From an uncultured Phenylobacterium sp. (GTDB lineage Bacteria; Pseudomonadota; Alphaproteobacteria; Caulobacterales; Caulobacteraceae): a DNA stretch of 5,488 nucleotides. Shown here piece by piece: positions 1 to 5,222 of this stretch (its first letter is position 1; every line of letters begins with the position of its first letter). The notes beneath the pieces are model-generated. The model did not search any database, was not told the DNA's origin, and was given only the letters and a program-made list of their open reading frames with translations. The DNA is taken from contig CAMFIW010000233.1 in assembly GCA_945952355.1 (NCBI GenBank), positions 1-5,488 on the forward strand. The letters are read 5' to 3'. A program made the translations under genes and the position numbers.

Positions 1-31
1 CCAGAAGGCCGCCGGCGGCAAGCCATCGTAG
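1..31 (+). CDS. Possible C-terminal tail of an upstream gene (partial)
   Basis: Reading from base 2 gives the short tail QKAAGGKPS followed by TAG at 29-31. The composition (Lys, Ala, Gly) is plausible for the end of a bacterial protein. If real, the gene enters from the left and converges on the peroxiredoxin gene with only 4 bp between the stop codons. With nine codons visible no function can be assigned, and the reading could be chance. Confidence 0.2.
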   Translation, partial: QKAAGGKPS

Positions 32-35
32 GCTC

Positions 36-605
36 CTACTTCTTCGGGTGCTTGGCGCGCCACGCCTTCAGCGCGTTCATGGTCTGGTTCACGTGGTCGT
101 CGGCGGCCATGTTGTTGTAGGCGGAGATCACCGTACCGTCGGGGGCGATGACGTATGAGGTGCGCGCGGACAGGTCCATCGGCATCGCCATGCCCGCCAT
201 CTTCAACGGCGAGTCGTATTGCTTGGCGATCTTCGCGCCCGGATCGGCCGCCACTGGGAACTTGCCGCCGCAATGTTCGGTCTCCTGGGAGAAGGCGGCC
301 AGCTCGTCGACCTTGCCGGCGGTGACCCCGATCAGCGTCGCGCCCTGGGCCTTGAACTCGTCGGCGGCTTCGGAGAACAGGTGGGCTTCAAGGTTGCAGC
401 CCTTGGTATGGGCCGACGGGAAGAAATAGAGCACCACCGGCCCCTTCTTGCGCGCAGCGGCCATGTCGAAGGTGAAGGGCTTGCCCGCCAGGTAGGCGTC
501 GGCCTTGAAGTCGGGGGCCTTTGCGCCGGGGGCCAGGTCGGCGAGCGCGGGGGCGGCGGTCGCGGCCAGGGCGCCAGCGGCGGCGAGGGCGATGATGCGG
601 TTCAT
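36..605 (-). CDS. Exported peroxiredoxin, AhpC/TSA family, Bcp/PrxQ-like
   Basis: This 189-residue thioredoxin-fold peroxidase is predicted to reduce hydrogen peroxide or organic hydroperoxides with a reactive cysteine. Residues 1-22 form a Sec-type signal peptide (basic N-terminus, Ala-rich core, cleavage after Ala-Leu-Ala), so the mature enzyme should be periplasmic. The catalytic motif PxxxTxxC is intact as PSAHTKGC, with Pro63, Thr67 and the presumed peroxidatic Cys70; the catalytic Arg is probably Arg148 in [11 protein letters not shown]. The only other cysteine, Cys112 in [12 protein letters not shown], is the natural candidate for a resolving cysteine, although a 1-Cys mechanism is possible. 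Length fits a Bcp-type domain (about 150-160 residues) plus a leader. The ATG is supported by GGAGG nine bases upstream. The gene is transcribed away from purC. Family assignment is firm; substrate and electron donor are unknown. Confidence 0.9.
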   Translation of the reverse strand: MNRIIALAAAGALAATAAPALADLAPGAKAPDFKADAYLAGKPFTFDMAAARKKGPVVLYFFPSAHTKGCNLEAHLFSEAADEFKAQGATLIGVTAGKVDELAAFSQETEHCGGKFPVAADPGAKIAKQYDSPLKMAGMAMPMDLSARTSYVIAPDGTVISAYNNMAADDHVNQTMNALKAWRAKHPKK

Positions 606-614
606 TTCTGTGTT

Positions 615-619
615 CCTCC
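615..619 (-). promoter_or_regulatory. Ribosome binding site of the peroxiredoxin gene
   Basis: On the minus strand GGAGG lies nine bases before the ATG at 605-603. It is a strong Shine-Dalgarno match and fixes the start that also gives a complete signal peptide. Confidence 0.7.
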
Positions 620-629
620 GGATCGCGAG

Positions 630-659
630 ATCATACGCAACTGGACGCGGCTTTGTCTT
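630..659 (-). promoter_or_regulatory. Candidate sigma-70-type promoter for the peroxiredoxin gene
   Basis: On the minus strand TATGAT (635-630) matches the -10 consensus at five of six positions. AAGACA (659-654) matches the -35 consensus at four of six, with an 18-bp spacer. Transcription would start near 623, giving a leader of about 18 bases that contains the GGAGG ribosome binding site. The arrangement is coherent, but the -35 is imperfect and this rests on motif matching only. Confidence 0.4.
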
Positions 660-691
660 CGCGGCAAAGGCCGTACACGGCGAAGATTCCC

Positions 692-698
692 GAGAAGG
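692..698 (+). promoter_or_regulatory. Ribosome binding site that decides the purC start
   Basis: GAGAAGG lies five bases before the ATG at 704. It favours this start over the in-frame TTG at 653, which would add 17 residues ([17 protein letters not shown]) that resemble translated leader sequence rather than the conserved family N-terminus. Confidence 0.6.
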
Positions 699-703
699 CG
701 AAG

Positions 704-1660
704 ATGGTTCAATCGGCGCGGCCGGTTCTGGCCGATATCGATATCCCCGAGCTGCCCAACCACTACCGGGGCAAGGTGCGGGACAACTACGATCTGCCCG
801 ACGGGCGGCGCATCATCATCGCGTCGGACCGCATCTCGGCCTTCGACCGGAATCTGGCGGCCATCCCCTACAAGGGCCAGGTCCTGACCCAGACGGCGCG
901 GTTCTGGTTCGAGCAGGCCAAGGACATCTGCCCGAACCACGTGCTGAGCTATCCCGATCCGAACGTGGTGGTGGGCCGGCGGCTCGACATCCTGCCGGTC
1001 GAGATCGTCGTGCGGGACTATCTGGCCGGCACGACGGGCACCTCGATCCTGACCCTCTACAAGAAGGGCCAGCGGGCGATGTACGGGGTCACCTTGCCGG
1101 ACGGCCTGCGCGACAATCAGAAACTTCCCGCGCCGATCATCACGCCGACCTCCAAGGCCTTCGACGGCGGCCACGACGAGCCGCTGAGCCCCAAGGAGAT
1201 CCTGGACAAGAAGTTGCTGACCCCGGAGCAGTGGGAGACGGTGTCGGGCTATGCGCTCGCCCTGTTCGACCTCGGGCGAAAGCTCGCCGCCGAGCGCGGC
1301 CTGATCCTGGTCGACACCAAGTACGAGTTCGGCCTCGATCCCGTGGGCCGCGTGGTGCTGGCCGACGAGATTCATACCCCCGACTCCAGCCGCTACTGGT
1401 TCGCCGAAGGCTATCAGGCGGCGTTCGAGAGCGGAGGGCGGCCGCCGAGCTTCGACAAGGACTTCGTCCGCGCCTGGGTCGCCGAGCGGTGCGATCCCTA
1501 CCGGGACCCGATCCCGACCATTCCGGACGAGATGATCGCGGCGACCTCGGACGTCTACGTGCAGGCCTTCGAAATGATCACCGGCCAGGCCTTCGCGCCG
1601 CCGTCGGCGGACGAGCCCGTGCTCGCGCGGGTCCGGCGCAATCTGCAGCAGTTCTTTTGA
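704..1660 (+). CDS. purC: SAICAR synthase (phosphoribosylaminoimidazolesuccinocarboxamide synthase), long form
   Basis: This cytoplasmic enzyme of de novo purine synthesis joins CAIR and aspartate with ATP hydrolysis to give SAICAR. The 318-residue protein carries the expected motifs in order: GKVRDNYD (23-30) and SDRISAFD (41-48) in the N-terminal nucleotide-binding part, signature 1 as [14 protein letters not shown] (97-110), and signature 2 as LVDTKYEFG (202-210), followed by [10 protein letters not shown] (221-230). Length and motif spelling match the long form typified by yeast Ade1 (about 306 residues) rather than the short bacterial PurC of about 240 residues. Signature 1 ends Ala-Gly-Thr where Gly-Ser is usual, a conservative change. 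The ATG at 704 is preferred because of its ribosome binding site. The next gene starts 11 bp downstream on the same strand, so co-transcription is likely. Some alphaproteobacteria carry both short and long forms, so this copy could be the main enzyme or a paralogue; the window cannot tell. Confidence 0.93.
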   Translation: MVQSARPVLADIDIPELPNHYRGKVRDNYDLPDGRRIIIASDRISAFDRNLAAIPYKGQVLTQTARFWFEQAKDICPNHVLSYPDPNVVVGRRLDILPVEIVVRDYLAGTTGTSILTLYKKGQRAMYGVTLPDGLRDNQKLPAPIITPTSKAFDGGHDEPLSPKEILDKKLLTPEQWETVSGYALALFDLGRKLAAERGLILVDTKYEFGLDPVGRVVLADEIHTPDSSRYWFAEGYQAAFESGGRPPSFDKDFVRAWVAERCDPYRDPIPTIPDEMIAATSDVYVQAFEMITGQAFAPPSADEPVLARVRRNLQQFF

Positions 1661-1666
1661 GAGGGG
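1661..1666 (+). promoter_or_regulatory. Ribosome binding site of the amidohydrolase gene
   Basis: GAGGGG directly follows the purC stop codon and sits five bases before the ATG at 1672. It supports that start, which is also the one that yields a signal peptide. Confidence 0.55.
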
Positions 1667-1671
1667 CGAGG

Positions 1672-2979
1672 ATGGACAGGTTGAAGACGAGCGCGCTCGC
1701 GCTCTGCGCGGCCATGGCGGCGGCCGGCGCGGCCCGAGCGGGCGACCTGGTGGTCCATGCCGGAACCCTGATCGATGGCGTCGGCGCCCAGCCCCGCCGC
1801 AACGTCTCGATCCTGGTTCATGACGACCGCATCACCGGCGTCAAGGACGGCTTCGTGACCCCGGCCGGCGCCCAGGTCATCGACCTCAGCCATTCGACGG
1901 TGCTGCCCGGCTTCATCGACGTCCACGTCCATATCGGCGCCAAGCTGCCCAGCCGGACCAATGCTACCGAGGACTGGGTCACCCATTCAGCCATCGACCG
2001 GGCCTTCGACGACGCAGTGTTCACGCGCCAGATGCTGCAGCAAGGCTTCACCAGCGCCCGTGATGTCGGCGGCGGCGACGACACCGTGGCCGTCCGCAAC
2101 GCCATAGACGAGGGCAAGATCGTCGGCCCTCGACTATGGGTGTCGCTCGAGCCGCTCGGCCCCACCGCGGGCCATGGCGACCCGCGCAGCGGCCTCGACC
2201 CCGACCTGTCGCACCCCGGCTGGGACGCCGGCATCGTCGATACGCCCGAGCAGGCCCGCATCAAGGTGCGCGAGCACAAGCGCCGTGGCGCCGACCTGAT
2301 CAAGATGATGCCGTCCGGCGGCATCGCTTCGACGGGCGACGATCCGCGCCAGCAGCTGATGACCGACGAGGAGATGAAGGTCGCCGTCGAGACCGCCCAT
2401 TCGCTGGGGATGAAGGTCGCGGCCCACATCTATCCGGCCGGCGCCATCGAGGCCGCCGTCCGCGCCGGCGTCGATTCCGTCGAGCACGGCTCCTTCGCCA
2501 CCGATCAGACCTTCGCCCTGATGAAGCAACACGGGACCTACCTCGTCCCGACGCTCTCGGTGTTCGACGTCTTCTACGCGGCGGCGCGCGACCATCCGGA
2601 GTTGCTGACGCCCGGCACGGCGAAGAAGGAGCTGGCCAACGACCTCCTGCCCAAGCAGAACCTGCCGCGGGCGGTGAAGTCCGGCGTGAAGATCGCCTAC
2701 GGCACCGATCTGGGCGAGGGCGATCACGCCCTGGAGTTCAAGCTGTTGATCCAGAACGGCATGGCGCCGATGGACGCGGTGTTCGCCGCCACCCGCAACG
2801 CAGCAGACCTGATCGGCGCGTCCGACCGGATCGGCTCGGTGCAGGAGGGCCGGTTCGCCGACCTCGTTGCGGTCGATGGCGATCCGCTAGCCGACGTCAG
2901 CCAGTTCGAGAAGGTGAGGTTCGTGATGAAGGGCGGGGTGGTCTACCGCAAGGACGGCGCTCCGACCGCCCAACCCTAG
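1672..2979 (+). CDS. Secreted metal-dependent amidohydrolase, COG1228 (prolidase/imidazolonepropionase-like)
   Basis: This 435-residue amidohydrolase-superfamily enzyme is probably a periplasmic dipeptidase. Residues 1-23 form a signal peptide ending Ala-Arg-Ala. A small beta-sandwich region follows, then the TIM barrel with the metal ligands expected of a binuclear centre: His85 and His87 (DVHVHIG), Lys211 as the carboxylated lysine (LIKMMPSGG), His252 (AAHIYP), His272 (VEHGSF) and Asp346 (YGTDLG). The C-terminal strands (FADLVAVDGDPL, VRFVMKGGVVY) complete the sandwich. All catalytic ligands are present, so it should be active. Characterised COG1228 relatives, including Caulobacter Cc2672 and the Sgx9260 proteins, cleave dipeptides of the Xaa-Pro or Xaa-Arg/Lys kind, but specificity varies and cannot be read here. 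It begins 11 bp after purC. Its TAG stop lies inside a CTAG shared with the converging SRPBCC gene. Confidence 0.9.
   Translation: MDRLKTSALALCAAMAAAGAARAGDLVVHAGTLIDGVGAQPRRNVSILVHDDRITGVKDGFVTPAGAQVIDLSHSTVLPGFIDVHVHIGAKLPSRTNATEDWVTHSAIDRAFDDAVFTRQMLQQGFTSARDVGGGDDTVAVRNAIDEGKIVGPRLWVSLEPLGPTAGHGDPRSGLDPDLSHPGWDAGIVDTPEQARIKVREHKRRGADLIKMMPSGGIASTGDDPRQQLMTDEEMKVAVETAHSLGMKVAAHIYPAGAIEAAVRAGVDSVEHGSFATDQTFALMKQHGTYLVPTLSVFDVFYAAARDHPELLTPGTAKKELANDLLPKQNLPRAVKSGVKIAYGTDLGEGDHALEFKLLIQNGMAPMDAVFAATRNAADLIGASDRIGSVQEGRFADLVAVDGDPLADVSQFEKVRFVMKGGVVYRKDGAPTAQP
2976..2979. other. CTAG shared as both stop codons of convergent genes
   Basis: The palindromic CTAG supplies TAG to the amidohydrolase gene (2977-2979, plus) and TAG to the SRPBCC gene (2978-2976, minus). 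The coding regions overlap by four bases. No room is left for an intergenic terminator, and I see no GC stem with a T tract beside it. Confidence 0.9.
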
Positions 2980-3482
2980 GCGGCGGGCGCGAGGCCGAGC
3001 TTGGCCTTGTAGGCTTCACGCTGCGCCTTGAAGAGCTCGAACGGGAACTTGATCGGCACACCCTCGAGGGCGGCGGCCAGCATCTCCAGATGCGCCTCCC
3101 AGCCCGCGCACGCCCTGGCGACATCCTCGACGATCGGAAGCTCGAGGGTGAGAGTGAGCCTGACTCCGCACTCGGCGGCCTCGATCTCCCAGCGCACGGG
3201 ACGCAGGGGCTCTCCCGGACCGCTCCAGGAGTATTCGAGCAATCGACCGGGCGCATAGGCCGTAACCCGGCTGTCGATCGCCACGCCGCTGTCCACGAAG
3301 TCGAGACGCGCCGCACCGCCCGCGCGCAGCTCGATTTCTCCCGGCGCCAGCCATTGCGCCAGACGGGCCGGCTGGGTCAGGGCCGCCCACACCATCTGGG
3401 GCGGATGCTCGAAGTGGCGCTCAAGCCGGACCTCGGCCTCCGCGCCCGACAGGTTGATATCTCCAAGCATTTGGTCGGACAT
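2976..3482 (-). CDS. SRPBCC/AHSA1-domain protein (START-like fold)
   Basis: This 168-residue cytoplasmic protein belongs to the AHSA1-type SRPBCC superfamily, whose members form a helix-grip cavity for hydrophobic ligands. The family pattern is clear: LERHFEHPPQMVWAALTQPARL (about 20-41, with the Val-Trp-x-Ala-Leu-Thr core) followed by QWLAPGEIEL, then GRLLEYSW (79-86), WEIEAAECGVRLTLTLEL (about 98-115) and the C-terminal helix GWEAHLEMLAAAL (127-139), matching the usual GWxxHLxxL. No catalytic residues are known for the family, so no reaction is assigned. Members often sit beside ArsR-type regulators, but none is visible here. The start at 3482 has only a weak GGGAT eight bases upstream; Met5 is an alternative. 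It is transcribed divergently from the thioesterase-like gene across a region holding an FNR/FixK-type box. Confidence 0.87.
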   Translation of the reverse strand: MSDQMLGDINLSGAEAEVRLERHFEHPPQMVWAALTQPARLAQWLAPGEIELRAGGAARLDFVDSGVAIDSRVTAYAPGRLLEYSWSGPGEPLRPVRWEIEAAECGVRLTLTLELPIVEDVARACAGWEAHLEMLAAALEGVPIKFPFELFKAQREAYKAKLGLAPAA

Positions 3483-3598
3483 GGCGTGCGATCCCGATGG
3501 CCCAGGTCCGCAGTCTTGGGCCCGCCGCCCACGGGGACCTTGATCCAGATCAAGCTTCGCCTCGACAGGGCTCGGGAATCCGGCATGGTCGCGCCATC
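3483..3598. promoter_or_regulatory. Divergent intergenic regulatory region
   Basis: These 116 bp separate the SRPBCC gene (minus) and the thioesterase-like gene (plus) and must carry both promoters unless one is read from elsewhere. The clearest element is the FNR/FixK-type palindrome at 3540-3553. If it acts at the usual class II distance of about 41.5 bp, the SRPBCC transcript would start near 3505 with a weak -10 (AAGACT, 3517-3512) and a 22-base leader. The thioesterase transcript would start near 3588, where I see no good -10. There is also one GANTC site (GAATC, 3576-3580). Confidence 0.6.
3539..3554. promoter_or_regulatory. FNR/FixK-type (CRP/FNR family) binding box
   Basis: The sequence CTTGATCCAGATCAAG is a perfect 6-bp inverted repeat around CCAG. 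Its core TTGAT-N4-ATCAA (3540-3553) is the consensus of FNR, Anr and FixK regulators, which control genes in response to low oxygen. It lies between divergent genes, about 58 bp upstream of the SRPBCC start and 46 bp upstream of the thioesterase-like start, measured from start codon to nearest box edge. The match is seen directly; binding and the identity of the regulator are inferred. Confidence 0.7.
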
Positions 3599-4417
3599 AT
3601 GCAAAACGAACCTTTCTTCAAAAGGGACGGTGAATTTTACGTCCCGCAAGCTTCCGCCCGTGGTCCCTGGAATCCCCAATCCCTGCACGGGCGGGTCATT
3701 GCCGGCCTGCTCGGTCACGCCCTCGAAGAGGCCTATGGCGATCCCGGATTCGTACCCGCCCGCCTCACGGTTGACATGTACAAGCTGCCCGGCTTCGACC
3801 CGATCGAGGTCAAGACCGCGCTCATCCGCGAGGGGGGGCGGATCAAGGTGGCCGAGGCAGAGTTCATTTCCGGCGGGGTGAGTATGGCCAAGGCCTCCTG
3901 CCAGTTTCTTCGCGTCACCGAGGCGCCGGCCGGCGAGGTCTACAGTCCGCCGAACTGGGATGTCCCCAAGCCAGAAGAGATCCCGGCCCCCGACATGGGC
4001 AGCGGCCCGATGGGGCGCATGTGGGCCACCCGGCCGATCACCGCGGCCTTCGGTCAGCCCGGCTTCTCCGGCGCCGTGCGCCAAACCTGGATGAGTGAAG
4101 TGCGCGAACTGGTCGAGGGCTATCCCCTGACGCCGTTCCAACGCGTAGCGGTGGCCTGCGACTTCGTGAGCCCCTTCGCCCACGCCGGCTCGGAGGGGCT
4201 CGGCTACATCAACTCCGACGTGACGCTCTATCTCCAGCGGCTGCCTGTGGGCGAATGGATCGGCTTCGAGAAGATCGACCACCAGGCCACCCTGGGCGTC
4301 GCCGTCGGAGAGTGCCGGATCTATGACGAGCAGGGCCCGATCGGGCTGGGCGCCTGCGCCGCGCTCGGCCAGCGTCGCCCGCCCCCGAGGCCCGCGCCGG
4401 AGCCGGCGAAGGCCTAG
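3599..4417 (+). CDS. Double-hotdog acyl-CoA thioesterase-like protein
   Basis: This 272-residue protein resembles the TesB/4HBT_3-like thioesterase family, in which two fused hotdog domains hydrolyse or bind acyl-CoA thioesters in the cytoplasm. The N-terminal hotdog runs from about residue 6 to 105: ARGPWNPQSLHGRVIAGLL (20-38) covers the first strand and central helix, and FVPARLTVDMYKLP (51-64) a core strand. The C-terminal hotdog holds YINSDVTLYLQRLPVGEW (203-220) and a final GECRIYDEQGPIGLG (237-251). A Pro/Ala-rich tail follows. Catalytic residues are not well conserved in this family, so the substrate is unknown. The ATG at 3599 is preferred over an in-frame ATG at 3497, because the longer version would put the FNR/FixK-type box and most of the divergent promoter region inside the gene and adds 34 unconserved-looking residues. 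No Shine-Dalgarno is visible; the first codons are AT-rich, which may aid initiation. The gene converges on the SDR gene and shares its stop tetranucleotide. Confidence 0.8.
   Translation: MQNEPFFKRDGEFYVPQASARGPWNPQSLHGRVIAGLLGHALEEAYGDPGFVPARLTVDMYKLPGFDPIEVKTALIREGGRIKVAEAEFISGGVSMAKASCQFLRVTEAPAGEVYSPPNWDVPKPEEIPAPDMGSGPMGRMWATRPITAAFGQPGFSGAVRQTWMSEVRELVEGYPLTPFQRVAVACDFVSPFAHAGSEGLGYINSDVTLYLQRLPVGEWIGFEKIDHQATLGVAVGECRIYDEQGPIGLGACAALGQRRPPPRPAPEPAKA
4414..4417. other. Second CTAG shared as both stop codons of convergent genes
   Basis: CTAG supplies TAG to the thioesterase-like gene (4415-4417, plus) and TAG to the SDR gene (4416-4414, minus), exactly as at 2976-2979. The coding regions overlap by four bases and there is no separate terminator. 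Confidence 0.9.
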
Positions 4418-5220
4418 CCGATCCGGGTCGACATCCCGCCGTCGACGAAAAGCACCTGGCCGGTGATGAACCTCGCCTCGTCGGAGGCGAGGAACAGGGC
4501 CGCATTGGCGGTGTCCCATGCCGTGCCCATCTCGCCGCCCAGGGGCACCCGGGCGTTGCGGGCGGCGCGGACGGCGGCAGGGTCCTGACCGGACGCTTCG
4601 GCGATTCCGGCCACGGCCATCGGCGTATCCATCAGCCCCATGGCGACGGCGTTGCAGCGGATGCCCTTCGACGCATTCGCCTGGGCGACGGATGTGGTGA
4701 GCCGGTTCACCGCGGCCTTGGAGACCTCGTAGGCCATCTGGTTCCCGCCCGCGATGCTGGCGAGGGAGGAGATGTTGACGATGCCGCCGCCGCCTTCCTG
4801 TTCGCGCATCAGGTGCAGGCAAGCCTTGGTGGTCAGCCACATCCCCTTGAGATTGACGTTGAGGATGCGATCGAAGGCGTCCTCCTCGAGGCGATGCGCC
4901 GGGCCATCGCCACCACCGCCGATCCCGACATTGTTGACCAGGATATCGAGGCGCCCCCAGCGCGAACGCGCCCACTCGGCGATTTCGGCCGCTTCCTTGG
5001 CCTTCACGATGTTGAGGGCGAGAGCATGCGCCGTTCCCCCCTCCATCTCGATCATGCTGACCGTCTCCTCCGCGCGATCGCCGGCCCGATCGACGCAGAG
5101 CACCTCGGCGCCCTCGCGAGCGAAGGCGAGCGCGATGGCGCGGCCATTTCCGACGGTCTCGCCTGGTGTCTGGCCGGCGCCGACCACGATCGCTTTCTTG
5201 CCCTGAAGGCGCTCGGCCAC
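4414..5220 (-). CDS. Short-chain dehydrogenase/reductase (SDR), classical type with an extended glycine-rich loop
   Basis: This NAD(P)-dependent oxidoreductase has 268 residues when started at the GTG at 5220, the normal length for a classical SDR. The Rossmann N-terminus reads VGAGQTPGETVGNGRAIA (13-30), with a longer loop than the usual TGxxxGIG. Asp44 at the end of strand 2 (LCVDRA) suggests NAD(H) preference. Then come NNVG (96-99, the NNAG position), Asn123 in NVNLKG, Ser151/Ser152 in NISS, and the catalytic Tyr164 and Lys168 in YEVSK. The C-terminal FITGQVLFVDGGMS is typical of the family. The active-site set is complete. An ATG at 5340 would extend the frame by 40 residues, but that stretch overlaps the neighbouring gene and looks like out-of-frame sequence. 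The GTG follows the upstream stop by two bases and has AAGGGG eight bases before it, so translational coupling is likely. The substrate is unknown. Confidence 0.9.
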   Translation of the reverse strand: MAERLQGKKAIVVGAGQTPGETVGNGRAIALAFAREGAEVLCVDRAGDRAEETVSMIEMEGGTAHALALNIVKAKEAAEIAEWARSRWGRLDILVNNVGIGGGGDGPAHRLEEDAFDRILNVNLKGMWLTTKACLHLMREQEGGGGIVNISSLASIAGGNQMAYEVSKAAVNRLTTSVAQANASKGIRCNAVAMGLMDTPMAVAGIAEASGQDPAAVRAARNARVPLGGEMGTAWDTANAALFLASDEARFITGQVLFVDGGMSTRIG

Positions 5221-5222
5221 GG

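Noticed and set aside
8..19. GCCGCCGGCGGC palindrome near the left edge, considered as a terminator stem.
   Set aside because: There is no loop-sized spacer and no T tract on either strand, and such GC palindromes are common at this base composition.
652..679. Possible purC promoter (TTGTCT ... TACACG).
   Set aside because: The -10 matches at only three positions and the spacer is 15 bp, so it is too weak to list.
734..745. Perfect 12-bp palindrome GATATCGATATC.
   Set aside because: It encodes Asp-Ile-Asp-Ile in purC; the repeated dipeptide with the same codons makes the palindrome automatically.
602..1375. Minus-strand open frame antisense to purC.
   Set aside because: PurC on the plus strand has complete family signatures; the antisense translation shows none.
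505..1671. Very long plus-strand open frame running from inside the peroxiredoxin gene, through purC, into the amidohydrolase.
   Set aside because: Upstream of 1672 it is antisense to the peroxiredoxin or out of frame with purC and gives Arg/Gly/Pro-rich low-complexity sequence. Only the part from the ATG at 1672 is a real gene.
2992..3007. AGGCC/GGCCT inverted repeat just past the amidohydrolase stop, considered as a terminator.
   Set aside because: The stem is only five pairs, there is no T run, and it lies in the coding sequence for the SRPBCC C-terminus.
2136..3881. Plus-strand open frame of about 580 codons across the amidohydrolase, SRPBCC gene and thioesterase start.
   Set aside because: It crosses three supported genes in the wrong frame or strand and has no recognisable motif.
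3377..4975. Minus-strand open frame of more than 500 codons opposite the thioesterase-like gene and part of the SDR.
   Set aside because: It is antisense to one well-supported gene and out of frame with another. Arg/Gly-rich composition is typical of shadow frames in GC-rich DNA.
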